A stretch of 64,000 bases of DNA from Polynucleobacter kasalickyi (GCF_900176405.1 NZ_FWXJ01000008.1:62001-126000), one strand, 5' to 3'; shown: positions 51,003-60,700, counted from the first letter of the stretch. Numbers and translations are program-made. The notes: generated from the letters alone by a model not told the origin.

Positions 51003-51668
51003 TTACAGATAGTATGCGGTTTTTGTCATCAATTGAGATACAGCGCCCATCACTTTTTTAATCGGTTCAGGTAAATCCTTGGCACCAAGATGTCTTGCCA
51101 TATTGCCATGCTCAATTTCTTCGACCCGCATCTGCTCGACGATACTTCTAGATAAAATATCTGCCGCAGGCAAGGCCTCTAAATGGCTATTGAGATGATT
51201 TTCAACCTGTTTTTCCGTCTCAACCACAAAACCCAAGCTCCATTGATCGCCGGCTAAGCCGGCTAAGGTCCCAATGGCAAAAGAACCGGCAAACCATAAT
51301 GGGTTCAGCAAACTGGGGCGAGAACCCAACTCTTCGAGTCGATTGGCACACCATACCAAATGATCCTCTTCCTCTTTAGCTGCATGGGCTAATTGAGTTT
51401 GCAAGTGTGTCGAAGATGAGGTCAAACGTTGTGCCTGATAAAGCGCTTGGGCACAAACCTCACCAACATGATTGACCCGCATGAGTCCTGCTGCATGCTT
51501 TTTTTCTGCTTCGGTTAAGGTTGCAGCTACCGAAGAAATCGCTGGTTGATCGCCAGTCTCCATCTCCGCTTGAGCCGGTTTGGGGACCGGTCGATTCAGT
51601 TGTACAGCACCGGTCAATATGCGCAGTGCGCGATCACCTTCAATAATCAGTTGGTCTAGATTGAACAT
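51003..51668 (-). CDS. coq7: Demethoxyubiquinone hydroxylase Coq7
   Basis: 221-aa di-iron monooxygenase for one of the last ring hydroxylations in ubiquinone synthesis. The iron-binding Glu/His are in [25 protein letters not shown] and [15 protein letters not shown]. It matches the betaproteobacterial Coq7 form rather than UbiF. It works in the same pathway as ispB at 4.8 kb. Transcribed toward mraZ. Confidence 0.94.
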   Translation of the reverse strand: MFNLDQLIIEGDRALRILTGAVQLNRPVPKPAQAEMETGDQPAISSVAATLTEAEKKHAAGLMRVNHVGEVCAQALYQAQRLTSSSTHLQTQLAHAAKEEEDHLVWCANRLEELGSRPSLLNPLWFAGSFAIGTLAGLAGDQWSLGFVVETEKQVENHLNSHLEALPAADILSRSIVEQMRVEEIEHGNMARHLGAKDLPEPIKKVMGAVSQLMTKTAYYL

Positions 51669-51689
51669 ATTGACTAATTTACCCGTAGT

Positions 51690-52721
51690 TTAAGACACTT
51701 TTTTTACAACTGGCTTACGAACAGATTTTGTAACTGTTGTTGCACCGGACTTCGTCGCCAACTTCTTCGTCGCGACTTTCTTAGCAGCAGAAGCCTTATT
51801 TTCTGTAAATAAACCCGCCATTTGTCCTAAGACCTCAGCTGTAGAAGCGGTATCTTGTAACGCAAGTCCTTGTGCCATGGCCGCAGTGTAAATAGGCGCG
51901 GTTGCATTAAAAATAGGTAATGGGCAACCCACTGACTTCGCTAAATCACCAATTACTTGCATATCTTTTTGCCAAACCTCGACCTTCATGGTCGGTGGAC
52001 TATATTCACGTTTAATCATGAAAGGGGTACGAAGTCTCATCACACCAGTACCAATCACGGGGCTAGGACCAAAAATATCCAACACTTCTTGTGGATCTAA
52101 ACCAATTTTTCTGGCAAAAGTGACCGATTCAGCACAGGCCACGTTGTAAATCGCGACTAAATGATTCGCAATAAATTTCATTTTTAACCCATTGCCGTAC
52201 TCGCCTACATAGGGAGAGTTATCAGACAAACATTTAAAAATTGGCTGAACTTCATTACAGCTCGATTTTTTACCACTGACAAAAATTGTCCAAGCGCGAT
52301 CTTTCATACGAGCAGCAGTGCCACTAATTGGACAATCTAATAATGCCACTTGTTTTTTGGGTAATTGCGTCGCGATCCAGTCTTTATCAACCATCGCGAG
52401 CGTACTTGTTTCTACTAAGGTGATCTTTTTAGGTTGTGCCTTCAACGTGCTGGCAATCTCTTGATAAACAACACGGAGTGCATTGCTCGTTGCCAAGGAG
52501 GTAATCAAGACGTCTGCTTGCTTAGTTACTTCAGCAACTGATTTAGCAACATGACCTCCCGCTTTTTTTAATCTTGCGCAGGCACTTTTCTCAATATCAA
52601 AACCGACAATCCGGTAATTATTGAGCAATAGTGTTTCTGCCATAATGCCGCCCATAATTCCTAGGCCAACAATCCCTACTACAGGGAGCTGTGTATTTGC
52701 TACAGAGTCCATCTTTTTCAT
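51690..52721 (-). CDS. Beta-hydroxyacid dehydrogenase family protein with basic C-terminal tail
   Basis: 343-aa NAD(P)-dependent oxidoreductase of the 3-hydroxyisobutyrate/tartronate-semialdehyde group. Dinucleotide loop GIVGLGIMGGIMAE (17-30), DCPISGTAARMKDR substrate loop, and GNGLKMKFIANHLVAIYNVA (catalytic Lys in the G-x-x-x-K context) are present. The enzyme fold ends near residue 307. The last 35 residues are almost only Lys, Ala, Thr, Val and Ser (AAKKVATKK, VRKPVVKKVS), resembling histone H1-like tails. Substrate unknown. It may be co-transcribed with coq7 (21-bp gap). Confidence 0.85.
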   Translation of the reverse strand: MKKMDSVANTQLPVVGIVGLGIMGGIMAETLLLNNYRIVGFDIEKSACARLKKAGGHVAKSVAEVTKQADVLITSLATSNALRVVYQEIASTLKAQPKKITLVETSTLAMVDKDWIATQLPKKQVALLDCPISGTAARMKDRAWTIFVSGKKSSCNEVQPIFKCLSDNSPYVGEYGNGLKMKFIANHLVAIYNVACAESVTFARKIGLDPQEVLDIFGPSPVIGTGVMRLRTPFMIKREYSPPTMKVEVWQKDMQVIGDLAKSVGCPLPIFNATAPIYTAAMAQGLALQDTASTAEVLGQMAGLFTENKASAAKKVATKKLATKSGATTVTKSVRKPVVKKVS

Positions 52722-52863
52722 TATTTTTTATTCACTTAGAGGTTGAGTAATTTGTCTGATTTTACTGGTTTTTGATCGTTTAAATCGCTGTCTTATGGAG
52801 AATTGTATATCCATAGTTAAAAATTTCGGCTATGATAAAAAAAATAACCACTAACGAATCTGC

Positions 52864-54054
52864 ATGAAAATCCAACCTGAATTCATTGACCAACAAGCTT
52901 TAATTCAAGCCATTCGTAGGGATATACATGCACACCCCGAACTGAAGTTTGCAGAATATCGTACCGCTGAATTAGTGGTTCAACAACTCACAAACTGGGG
53001 TATCAAGACTCATACTGGCCTTGCTAATACAGGGGTGGTTGGCATCATTGAGGGTGAATTAGGTCTTGGTAAATCAATCGGTTTGAGAGCAGATATGGAT
53101 GCCCTCCCGATTCATGAAAAAAATACTTTTGAGCATGCCTCTACCCATCAAGGTACGATGCATGCCTGCGGACATGATGGTCACACCGCCATGTTACTAG
53201 GCGCAGCGCATTACTTCTCCACACATCGCAACTTCAAAGGCACCATTTATCTTATTTTTCAGCCTGCTGAAGAAGGTGGTGGTGGTGCTCGTCAGATGAT
53301 ACAAGAAGGACTTTTCTCCCTATTTCCCTGTGATGCAGTGTTTGGTTTACATAATTGGCCTGGAATGCCTGAAGGTCAATTTGGGGCAATTACTGGGCCA
53401 ACGATGGCCTCCAGTAATGAATTTAAAATTTCTTTAAAAGGTAAAGGGGCGCATGCTGCTTTGCCTCATAATGGCGCCGATCCAATCCTCGCCGTAACGC
53501 AATTAGCTGGGGCATTACAAAGCATCATCACTCGCAATAAGAGCCCCATTGATACCGCCGTCTTATCAATTACCCAAATTCATGGTGGCTTTACGAGTAA
53601 TGTGATTCCGGATGATGCATGGCTCGGTGGTACCGTTCGTACATTTAACAAGTCGACTCTTGATTTAATTGAAACCCGTTTGACGGAGATTGCTCACGGC
53701 GTGGCACAAACATTTAACTGCCAAGCAGAAGTTGAATTTGAAAGAAACTATCCAGCGCTCATCAATCATCCAGCAGAAACCGCCTTTGCGGTCAAAGTGA
53801 TTGAAGAAACTTTTGGCAAAGAATATGTCAATCCATCGATGCAACCCACCATGGGCTCTGAAGATTTCGCTTTCATGCTTGAAAAAGTCCCCGGTTGTTA
53901 TATTTTTCTTGGTAATGGCGATGGCTCCCATCGACTCTCAGGCCATGGCCTAGGACCATGCGACTTGCACAACCCTTCTTACGACTTTAATGACAGTCTA
54001 TTACCGATTGGTTCTAATTATTGGGTACAACTGGCTAAGCGGTTCTTAGAGTAA
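52864..54054 (+). CDS. M20 family amidohydrolase (hippurate hydrolase-like)
   Basis: 396-aa cytoplasmic metallopeptidase of the M20D subgroup, splitting N-acyl amino acids or similar amides. Metal-binding HACGHDGHTAM, catalytic Glu in QPAEEGGGGARQM, HAALPHNGADPI of the lid domain, and the late GSEDFAFMLE are intact. Signal peptide absent. Divergent from the dehydrogenase gene, with 142 bp between starts. Confidence 0.9.
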   Translation: MKIQPEFIDQQALIQAIRRDIHAHPELKFAEYRTAELVVQQLTNWGIKTHTGLANTGVVGIIEGELGLGKSIGLRADMDALPIHEKNTFEHASTHQGTMHACGHDGHTAMLLGAAHYFSTHRNFKGTIYLIFQPAEEGGGGARQMIQEGLFSLFPCDAVFGLHNWPGMPEGQFGAITGPTMASSNEFKISLKGKGAHAALPHNGADPILAVTQLAGALQSIITRNKSPIDTAVLSITQIHGGFTSNVIPDDAWLGGTVRTFNKSTLDLIETRLTEIAHGVAQTFNCQAEVEFERNYPALINHPAETAFAVKVIEETFGKEYVNPSMQPTMGSEDFAFMLEKVPGCYIFLGNGDGSHRLSGHGLGPCDLHNPSYDFNDSLLPIGSNYWVQLAKRFLE

Positions 54055-54160
54055 CTGCATCGAATAATCACTGTGGTATTGACTACTTCCTATAGGTATC
54101 ACTGAGACATTGAAAGTTATTTAAGAACACTTAAGTAATTACAAAAAATTGTTAGCCCTT

Positions 54161-54194
54161 ATGGAAACAGCTTGTTTCCTTATTAATGGAAACA
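54161..54194. repeat. Repeated ATGGAAACA with adjoining hairpin near the RES gene end
   Basis: ATGGAAACA occurs at 54161-54169 and again at 54186-54194 (25 bp apart). The first copy also pairs with TGTTTCC (54173-54179) as a 7-bp stem with a 3-base loop. It lies between the convergent 3' ends of the amidohydrolase and RES toxin genes and could serve as a weak bidirectional terminator. Confidence 0.4.
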
Positions 54195-54201
54195 TACGCC
54201 A

Positions 54202-54681
54202 CTACTCGATCCTGACAATGCGTTCGTCGTATTGCCACTTCCGAACTACCGTTGCCTTAACGTCTAAATAGCGTGGATGGAATGGATTTAAACAAACAAT
54301 ATTTTCCTCTTGAATGAAGGATGACGGTAGGATAATACCCAATGATTTCCCTTCATTGATCCAATCAGTTCCGAATCTTGATGATTTCTCTTCGTAAGGA
54401 TTTGCGTGCCAACGCAAAGGGGGATCCGCGTTCTGTGGAAAAGTAAAGTGCCTGGCCAATCCATCAGGAACCTCAACCCTAACTAAGTAACGATCCATCC
54501 AAAGTAACTCAGCATTAAGATGCGCCATTGTTTCAAGACATGCTATTGAAATATGTTGCGCACAATACAACATTGGAGTTCCTACCTGATTCCATCGCCC
54601 ACCAACTAGCTGCGCACCTTTACCGCTAATGTCGTCAGCTTTATATTTTTTAGTTTGTGTGCTTATTCTCCAAAGAACCAC
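54202..54681 (-). CDS. RES-domain toxin of a type II toxin-antitoxin system
   Basis: 159-aa protein that is essentially one RES domain. Conserved GGRW (R29), MLY (Y39) and CLETMAHL (E50) correspond to the NAD-binding and catalytic residues of RES toxins, several of which deplete NAD+ or ADP-ribosylate targets. The start is GTG at 54681, sharing one base with the antitoxin stop (TAGTG), so the two are translationally coupled. All key residues I know of appear intact, so it is probably active. The specific chemistry is inferred from family. Confidence 0.87.
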   Translation of the reverse strand: MVLWRISTQTKKYKADDISGKGAQLVGGRWNQVGTPMLYCAQHISIACLETMAHLNAELLWMDRYLVRVEVPDGLARHFTFPQNADPPLRWHANPYEEKSSRFGTDWINEGKSLGIILPSSFIQEENIVCLNPFHPRYLDVKATVVRKWQYDERIVRIE

Positions 54682-55184
54682 TAGGCGTAAACTCCCGCCT
54701 CAATTTTTTCAAGTAAATTTAAAACCATATTCCGACCCTCAGCCGTATCCATTAAGTCAAATGGAGATTTGCCATTGAGTGCTGGCATTGGTGCTTCTAG
54801 CCACTTCATCAACATTGCTGGCACAGTCGGCGAGCCAGGCTCACGTTTTTCAGGAAGCATGCCGTCTAATTTAAAAAATAGTTTTTTAAGGCTAAATACC
54901 TTTTCAGACTGCTCTACATTTAATAACTCGTTATCTTTAATTTTTTTTTCAATTGTAGAACGAGAGAGGTCGAGCATTAGATACAGTCGATCTCTAGAAA
55001 TTCCAGCACTTTTAGCAAAATTCACAAGGTATGAAGGCTCGATGCCATTCCTAATAAGAGTGATATTACTCTCCCAACTTGCCTCAAAGTGAGGTTGATT
55101 AAAATCATACAGAGTTTTTTCTGAAGTCAAATTCGGAGAGGTGGTTGCTCTCCTGGCCTTTAAACTAGTACTGGTTCTGACCAC
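54681..55184 (-). CDS. Xre/MbcA/ParS-type antitoxin
   Basis: 167-aa partner of the RES toxin. A central helix-turn-helix-like region (AKSAGISRDRLYLMLDLSR) is followed by the C-terminal DUF2384 toxin-binding domain, ending AEGRNMVLNLLEKIEAGVYA. The GTG at 55184 is the first possible start after an in-frame stop five codons upstream. Its ribosome-binding site is weak. Antitoxin-first order is the rule for RES/Xre pairs. The gap to the preceding gene is only 43 bp, so any dedicated promoter lies there or in the DUF3047 gene end. Confidence 0.85.
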   Translation of the reverse strand: MVRTSTSLKARRATTSPNLTSEKTLYDFNQPHFEASWESNITLIRNGIEPSYLVNFAKSAGISRDRLYLMLDLSRSTIEKKIKDNELLNVEQSEKVFSLKKLFFKLDGMLPEKREPGSPTVPAMLMKWLEAPMPALNGKSPFDLMDTAEGRNMVLNLLEKIEAGVYA

Positions 55185-55227
55185 TCTTTTAGCGAAAACT
55201 CACCAACTGTAGCGCAATCCTCCTTGA

Positions 55228-56070
55228 TTAACGTCCGACTCGACGCAGAAATTCAATATCGCCATATTTGGCCTGTACTTCGTCATTGGTATTATCCGTA
55301 TCGGTCATAATCCCTACCGCGATTAATTTACCAGGATTCTCACCGTACGCTTTTCTGAAATCAGCTTCAATCGATCGTTTGTGCATCCGCCACTGACCAA
55401 GATCTTTAGTACCAGAGTCAACGACGATCGATTTAATTCGGCTAATATGCTTATTGGTAATGACTTGCTCAATACCATTTTTTTCCGACCAAATATACAT
55501 CAGAGTGGCATACGGTAAATCATGACCACTAATCAATTTAGCCAGTTCGAAGGCTAATTGATCTTTCAAAGGAAGAGTGGATTTATCCCCCTCAAACCCC
55601 AACACAATGCGCAGTGGGGCATCATCCTTATGACCTTGGGTATTATCAGAAAGTGGAATATTTTTTAATGCCTTCCATGACCAATTTAAATCTAGTCCAC
55701 TCACATCTCTTGCTTTTAAGGGCACAATCAAACCTGAAGCACTAGATTTTGCATCGGCGTGAATCACGCTTTTACCAAGATAATTATGAAGGTAGTACTT
55801 GGTTTTATTTTTGTGCGGTGCGAGTGACCATAAATGCCACCCCTCAACATCTTCAGAGCTAGCAATTTCTGACGCTTCTGAGATTTCCATTGTTTTAGCC
55901 AGCATCTGTGAGAATTTTTTGATTTCAGGTTCTAATTGCACATCTTGAATGGGGCGTTGATTCTCCAATGGGGCCGTCGGTTGTGTTGGTGTCCCAGCAC
56001 AACCGGTCATCACCAAAAGAATGGTGAAGCCATAGAACAGGTAGCTCCGTATCAAATCATCTCCCCTCAT
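55228..56070 (-). CDS. DUF3047 family lipoprotein
   Basis: 280-aa protein, function unknown. A lipoprotein signal is visible: hydrophobic residues about 9-22 ending MTG-C (Cys23). DUF3047 features follow: GWHLWSLAPHKNKTKYYL, an aromatic-rich LDLNWSWK, DDAPLRIVLGFEG and GIMTDTDNTNDEVQAKYGDI. The ATG at 56070 is used; a TTG at 56055 preceded by AGGGGAG would give a compact signal peptide (MIRSYLFYG...) and is an equally good start. It is 20 bp downstream of mltA. Confidence 0.75.
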   Translation of the reverse strand: MRGDDLIRSYLFYGFTILLVMTGCAGTPTQPTAPLENQRPIQDVQLEPEIKKFSQMLAKTMEISEASEIASSEDVEGWHLWSLAPHKNKTKYYLHNYLGKSVIHADAKSSASGLIVPLKARDVSGLDLNWSWKALKNIPLSDNTQGHKDDAPLRIVLGFEGDKSTLPLKDQLAFELAKLISGHDLPYATLMYIWSEKNGIEQVITNKHISRIKSIVVDSGTKDLGQWRMHKRSIEADFRKAYGENPGKLIAVGIMTDTDNTNDEVQAKYGDIEFLRRVGR

Positions 56071-56090
56071 GTTTTTTGACCTAATGCTTT

Positions 56091-57221
56091 CTATTTAATC
56101 TTCGGTTTCAATAACCACATGCTACCTGATTGTTTTGTCATTCCAGCTTTTTCACCAGCAGCGTCGCCCGAGCCCCAATAGAAATCCGCTCGAACGCTAC
56201 CAACAATCGCATTACCAGTATCTTGTGCGAACACCAGTCTCTCTATCTTTTTACCAGTTTTCGGATCAGAGGTACTCAAGAAAACCGGTGATCCTTTAGG
56301 GATATATTGCCAATCTACCGCAATACTTCTTTGCGCTGTCAGTGGTTCATTCAACGCACCAATTGGACCCTCCTCATTCGATTTACTTTGAAGAACCCTA
56401 AAAAAGACGTAACGAGGATTCGCGTTCAACAAATCAGATACTCGTTCAGGATGGCTTCTTGCCCATGCCGCAATGTTTTGCATACTAGCTTGGGAGGCGG
56501 TTAACTCTTTTTGTTGAATTAGCCAATTGCCAATAGAGGCATAACTTTGATTATTAGTGCCAGCAAAGCCAAGCCGTAGAATCTTTCCATTTTCTAATTG
56601 TATTTTTCCAGAACCTTGGATCTGCATAAAGGCGGCCGCCACTGGATCATTGACCCAAACTAGTTCACTCCCTTTTAATTTGCCACTTTGTAGCAACTCC
56701 GCCCGAGTAGGCCTCATCAATTTTTGATCACTTTGCCAACCAGTAGGATATTGATGAAGTGGAATTTGATAATGACGCGTCCTCGTCAATGAGCCTTTCA
56801 GAATGGGCTCATAATAACCGGTAATTAAACCTAGCGAGCTGCCTTGCGCATAACCTTGGGTCGGCTCTACCTGATGCAGTGGCATGGCCTGGAAATGATT
56901 CTCAAAATACTGCTTTATTTCTGTATTTGTTGGATTTTTGACATGAGTAGCAGCTATGCAGGCTGTGTATAGAGGGCTATGTTTCATGGCCTTTTGAATA
57001 TAGTTACAACTTTTTTGCCAGGTCACCCAGACATCCTCCATGGAGTCGTTGTTCCAACCGGGGAGGCTGCTTAGATTTGTAGACTCATGCATCAGCACTG
57101 CAACATCACTGACAGTGCTATTGTTTTGACTGGATTTAACGACACTTGGCTCTCGATGAGCGCAAGAGATGAGTAAAATAGAACTTATCAAAAAAGCATA
57201 TTTCCTATGCTTCCTAAACAA
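56091..57221 (-). CDS. mltA: Membrane-bound lytic transglycosylase A
   Basis: Outer-membrane lipoprotein that cleaves peptidoglycan glycan strands to 1,6-anhydro ends. GLITGYYEPILKG, PVAAAFMQIQGSG, and the 3D-domain active site QDTGNAIVGSVRADFYWGSG with GSMWLLKP are typical. I place the start at TTG 57221, giving a 376-aa precursor with a textbook lipoprotein signal (FRKHRKYAFLISSILLIS-C). ATG codons at 57284-57335 are in frame but would add 21-38 unusual residues before the signal peptide and overlap a plus-strand ORF. Confidence 0.85.
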   Translation of the reverse strand: MFRKHRKYAFLISSILLISCAHREPSVVKSSQNNSTVSDVAVLMHESTNLSSLPGWNNDSMEDVWVTWQKSCNYIQKAMKHSPLYTACIAATHVKNPTNTEIKQYFENHFQAMPLHQVEPTQGYAQGSSLGLITGYYEPILKGSLTRTRHYQIPLHQYPTGWQSDQKLMRPTRAELLQSGKLKGSELVWVNDPVAAAFMQIQGSGKIQLENGKILRLGFAGTNNQSYASIGNWLIQQKELTASQASMQNIAAWARSHPERVSDLLNANPRYVFFRVLQSKSNEEGPIGALNEPLTAQRSIAVDWQYIPKGSPVFLSTSDPKTGKKIERLVFAQDTGNAIVGSVRADFYWGSGDAAGEKAGMTKQSGSMWLLKPKIK

Positions 57222-57252
57222 CTCATTGATTAATTTCAGTAAAAGGTCACCA

Positions 57253-57375
57253 ATGCTGGCAGATTTATTAGATGAATACCCCATCCTTTTATTAGTAGCG
57301 GAGGCTGGGATTGCTTTATTCATCCTCATCTTCATTGTCTTTTGGACTATGTCAGGCAGAAAGAAAGATGAATAG
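57253..57375 (+). CDS. Possible 40-residue single-pass membrane protein
   Basis: ORF MLADLLDEYPILLLVAEAG..., one hydrophobic helix (about residues 10-32) ending in a basic/acidic tail (SGRKKDE), consistent with a C-in topology. AAAAGG lies about six to eight bases before the ATG, a credible ribosome-binding site. It lies antisense to the 5' region of mltA if mltA starts upstream, and in the clear if mltA starts at 57221. I do not recognise a family. It could also be chance, given its size. Confidence 0.45.
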   Translation: MLADLLDEYPILLLVAEAGIALFILIFIVFWTMSGRKKDE

Positions 57376-57378
57376 GGT

Positions 57379-57753
57379 TTAATGTAAGATTCTTGGCATC
57401 ATTAAGGTAAATTCTGGAATTGGCGCTGTAAAAAATTCAGCTTCCTCTGAAACGCAAAAATAACTGCCCTTCATTGTTCCATCTGGCGAGGGTATGGATG
57501 CCCAACTAGTGTATTCAAAGGATTCACCCGGCTTTAAGAACGGTTGCTGACCCACCACACCTAAACCACGCACTTCTTGTTCGACACCCTCCGAATCTGT
57601 AATGATCCAATGCCGACCAATTAACTGAAAAGGTACCTTTGATTCATTTTTAATGGTCATCGTATAAGCAAAACTATAGTTCCCTTTTTCAGGAACGGAC
57701 TGCTCCTCCAAATATTGGACTTTTACCGTTATTTGAATTGCATATTCACTCAT
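57379..57753 (-). CDS. apaG: ApaG domain protein
   Basis: 124-aa protein with one FN3-like ApaG domain: VQYLEEQSVPEKGNYSFAYT, NESKVPFQLIGRHWIITD, and the hallmark GVVGQQPFLKPGESFEYTS followed by GTMKGSY. Bacterial ApaG is linked with Co2+ resistance and diadenosine polyphosphate metabolism, but its biochemical role is not settled. It is divergent from rpe. Confidence 0.94.
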   Translation of the reverse strand: MSEYAIQITVKVQYLEEQSVPEKGNYSFAYTMTIKNESKVPFQLIGRHWIITDSEGVEQEVRGLGVVGQQPFLKPGESFEYTSWASIPSPDGTMKGSYFCVSEEAEFFTAPIPEFTLMMPRILH

Positions 57754-57822
57754 ATCGATTGACCCTTTTAAACAATTGAAATTTCTTTTAATGTCGATGT
57801 ATCTGTACAGTAAAATGTATCT

Positions 57823-58527
57823 ATGAATAATAACTTACCTGCGATCATTGCACCATCGATCCTTTCTGCCGATTTTGCCTGTTTAGGGCAAGAAATTAAA
57901 GATGTCCTCAATGCTGGCGCTGATTGGATCCATTTTGATGTAATGGATAATCATTTTGTCCCTAATTTAACCATTGGCCCTCTCGTTTGTGAAGCGATCA
58001 GACCGCATACGGTAAAGAATGGTCAACCAGCTTGTATCGACGTCCATTTAATGATTGAACCGGTCGATGCGATTGTTCCGGAATTTGCTAAAGCGGGCGC
58101 TAATTTAATTAGCTTTCACCCTGAAGCAAGCACGCATATTGATCGCACCATTAACTTGATTAAGGATCAAGGCTGCCAAGCAGGCCTCGTCTTTAATCCA
58201 GCGACACCTCTGCATTATTTAGATTATGTCTTGGATAAACTAGACCTCATTCTATTAATGTCTGTGAACCCGGGCTTTGGTGGTCAAAAATTTATTCCGG
58301 CCACCTTAGAAAAACTTCGGGCTACCAGAAAAATCATTGATCGCTATACAGCACATACGGGTAGAACAATTCGGTTGGAAATTGATGGTGGTGTCAACCC
58401 AGATAACATTGGCGAAATTTTCGCTGCTGGTGCTGATACCTTTGTGGCTGGCTCAGCCATCTTTGGTAAATCCGACTATACCCAAGTAATTAACGCCATG
58501 CGCGCATCTATTGCCAACGTAAAATGA
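57823..58527 (+). CDS. rpe: Ribulose-phosphate 3-epimerase
   Basis: 234-aa TIM-barrel enzyme interconverting ribulose-5-P and xylulose-5-[44 protein letters not shown] and [10 protein letters not shown] carry the metal and phosphate-binding residues. It heads the trp cluster; its stop overlaps trpE by four bases (ATGA). The phosphoglycolate phosphatase gene (gph), often between rpe and trpE in proteobacteria, is absent here. Confidence 0.97.
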   Translation: MNNNLPAIIAPSILSADFACLGQEIKDVLNAGADWIHFDVMDNHFVPNLTIGPLVCEAIRPHTVKNGQPACIDVHLMIEPVDAIVPEFAKAGANLISFHPEASTHIDRTINLIKDQGCQAGLVFNPATPLHYLDYVLDKLDLILLMSVNPGFGGQKFIPATLEKLRATRKIIDRYTAHTGRTIRLEIDGGVNPDNIGEIFAAGADTFVAGSAIFGKSDYTQVINAMRASIANVK

Positions 58528-60044
58528 CTCTTGAAGAATTTAACCAACTATCAGCAGCGGGTTACAACCGTATCCCGTTTGTGCTTGAAACACTTGCTGA
58601 TTTGGAAACCCCCTTATCGCTGTATTTAAAACTTACTCAAGCTGAGGGCTCCAAAAATACTTTTCTACTGGAATCGGTAGTGGGTGGCGAACGATTCGGT
58701 CGTTACTCCATTATTGGTCTCCCTGCGAAAACACTGATTCGCTCCAGAGGAACGGCGGAGAAACCCCTCAACGAGGTTGTAACCGATGGTGTGGTGGTGG
58801 AAACAAATACAGATAATCCACTCGATTTTGTGGAGGCCTATCACGCAAAATTTAAGGCCGCCATCCTTTCTGGATTACCGCGTTTCTGTGGCGGACTCGC
58901 AGGATATTTTGGTTACGATACGATTCGTTACATTGAGCCACGCTTGGCGCATACAACACCAAAAGATGAATTAGGACTACCCGATATTCAGCTTTTGCTC
59001 ACCGAAGAGTTGGCGGTGATCGATAATTTAGCAGGTAAGCTCTATTTGATCGTCTATGTGGATCCCACGCTAGAGAATGCTTATTCTCAAGCAAAAGCGC
59101 GCTTACAAGTCCTACGGTCCCACTTAAATAGACCAATCGTCAATCAACTTGAATCTACCGGTCCAAAAACTGAACCTGTACGGAATTATCCCAAGGCACA
59201 ATTTTTAGAAGCTGTGCAGAAAACTAAAGAATATATTTTGGCGGGTGATTGTATGCAGGTGGTTTTTGGGCAAAGGATTAGTCAACCGTTTGGTGAAAGC
59301 CCCCTATCTCTTTATCGGGCGTTGCGTTCATTAAATCCTTCACCCTATTTATATTTTTATGATTTTGGTGATCATCAGTTAGTAGGATCATCCCCTGAAA
59401 TCTTAGTTCGCCAAGAAAAAACGACGGATACTGCTGGCACGGTCAATCGCACTGTTACCGTTCGACCACTAGCTGGCACAAGACCTCGGGGTAAAACGCC
59501 TGAGCTCGATGAGCAGTTGGCGAAAGAACTATTGGCTGATCCGAAAGAAATTGCTGAGCACGTGATGCTGATCGACTTAGCTAGAAACGATATTGGTCGC
59601 ATTGCAAAAATTGGTTCCGTGCATGTCACAGAAAAAATGAGTATCGAGAAATATTCCCACGTGCAACATATTGTGAGTTCGGTAGAAGGTAGTTTGCGGG
59701 ATGAAATTACCAATATGGATGTTTTAAGAGCGACCTTCCCGGCGGGCACTCTATCTGGTGCCCCTAAAATTCGAGCGATGGAAATCATCGACGAAATGGA
59801 AATCACTAAACGCGGGCCCTATGGTGGAGCCGCTGGTTATCTCTCCTTTTCAGGCGATATGGATGTTGCAATTATTATCAGAACGGGTGTCATTAAAGAT
59901 GGTTGGTTACACTCTCAAGCCGGTGCTGGCATCGTCGCCGACTCCGTTCCTGAATCCGAATATCAAGAAACGGAAGTCAAAGCCCGTGCCGTTTTGCGTG
60001 CCGCAGAAATGGTCCAACATGGCTTGGACACGCCCACTGAATAA
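58524..60044 (+). CDS. trpE: Anthranilate synthase component I
   Basis: 506-aa chorismate-using subunit, first step of tryptophan synthesis. The tryptophan feedback site region ([19 protein letters not shown]) and catalytic domain ([69 protein letters not shown]) are complete. It is translationally coupled to rpe. No attenuator or leader peptide is seen. Confidence 0.97.
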   Translation: MTLEEFNQLSAAGYNRIPFVLETLADLETPLSLYLKLTQAEGSKNTFLLESVVGGERFGRYSIIGLPAKTLIRSRGTAEKPLNEVVTDGVVVETNTDNPLDFVEAYHAKFKAAILSGLPRFCGGLAGYFGYDTIRYIEPRLAHTTPKDELGLPDIQLLLTEELAVIDNLAGKLYLIVYVDPTLENAYSQAKARLQVLRSHLNRPIVNQLESTGPKTEPVRNYPKAQFLEAVQKTKEYILAGDCMQVVFGQRISQPFGESPLSLYRALRSLNPSPYLYFYDFGDHQLVGSSPEILVRQEKTTDTAGTVNRTVTVRPLAGTRPRGKTPELDEQLAKELLADPKEIAEHVMLIDLARNDIGRIAKIGSVHVTEKMSIEKYSHVQHIVSSVEGSLRDEITNMDVLRATFPAGTLSGAPKIRAMEIIDEMEITKRGPYGGAAGYLSFSGDMDVAIIIRTGVIKDGWLHSQAGAGIVADSVPESEYQETEVKARAVLRAAEMVQHGLDTPTE

Positions 60045-60113
60045 TGACTCACATGTTTTTAACGATTCCTCACATCATGACTTTAACTATCTTAGGCTAA
60101 TAGAAAGAGATAT

Positions 60114-60683
60114 ATGCTACTCATGATCGACAACTACGATTCATTTACGTTTAACTTAGTTCAATACTTTGGAGAGTTAGGGCAAGAAGTAAAAGTCTTT
60201 CGTAATGATGAAATCACTTTAGATGAAATCGAAGCCCTTGCCCCGGATTATCTCTGCATTTCGCCGGGACCTTGTAGTCCTAAAGAGGCTGGCATTTCGA
60301 TTGCGGCCATCCTCAGGTTCGCCGGAAGAATTCCGATTTTAGGAGTTTGTTTAGGGCATCAAGCAATTGGCGAAGCCTTTGGCGGCAACATTATTCGCGC
60401 TAAAAATATTATGCATGGTAAGACAGATACCATTCACACCAAACGACGTGGCGTTTTTCAAGGCTTACCGGCTGAGTTTGTTGTGACCCGTTATCACTCG
60501 TTGGCCATTGAACGATCTACTATTCCAGACTGCCTAGAAATTACCGCTTCGACAGCTGACGGCGAAATCATGGGCGTCAAACATAAAACATTGGCCGTAG
60601 AAGGGGTTCAGTTTCATCCTGAATCTATTCTGTCAGAATATGGCCATGACTTGTTACAAAACTTTTTAAAACTGAAAAAATAA
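60114..60683 (+). CDS. trpG: Anthranilate synthase component II (glutamine amidotransferase)
   Basis: 189-aa class I glutamine amidotransferase supplying ammonia to TrpE. N-terminus [18 protein letters not shown], catalytic Cys in [15 protein letters not shown] and the His/Glu pair in VQFHPES are present. It may also serve p-aminobenzoate synthesis, as the sole TrpG/PabA in some relatives. It lies 69 bp after trpE. Confidence 0.96.
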   Translation: MLLMIDNYDSFTFNLVQYFGELGQEVKVFRNDEITLDEIEALAPDYLCISPGPCSPKEAGISIAAILRFAGRIPILGVCLGHQAIGEAFGGNIIRAKNIMHGKTDTIHTKRRGVFQGLPAEFVVTRYHSLAIERSTIPDCLEITASTADGEIMGVKHKTLAVEGVQFHPESILSEYGHDLLQNFLKLKK

Positions 60684-60700
60684 TTAATCCACTATTTGAT

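Noticed and set aside
57754..57822. Promoter or attenuator for rpe-trp
   Set aside because: TTGAAA and TAAAAT-like hexamers occur but at poor spacing, and there is no Trp-rich leader peptide or terminator/antiterminator pair.
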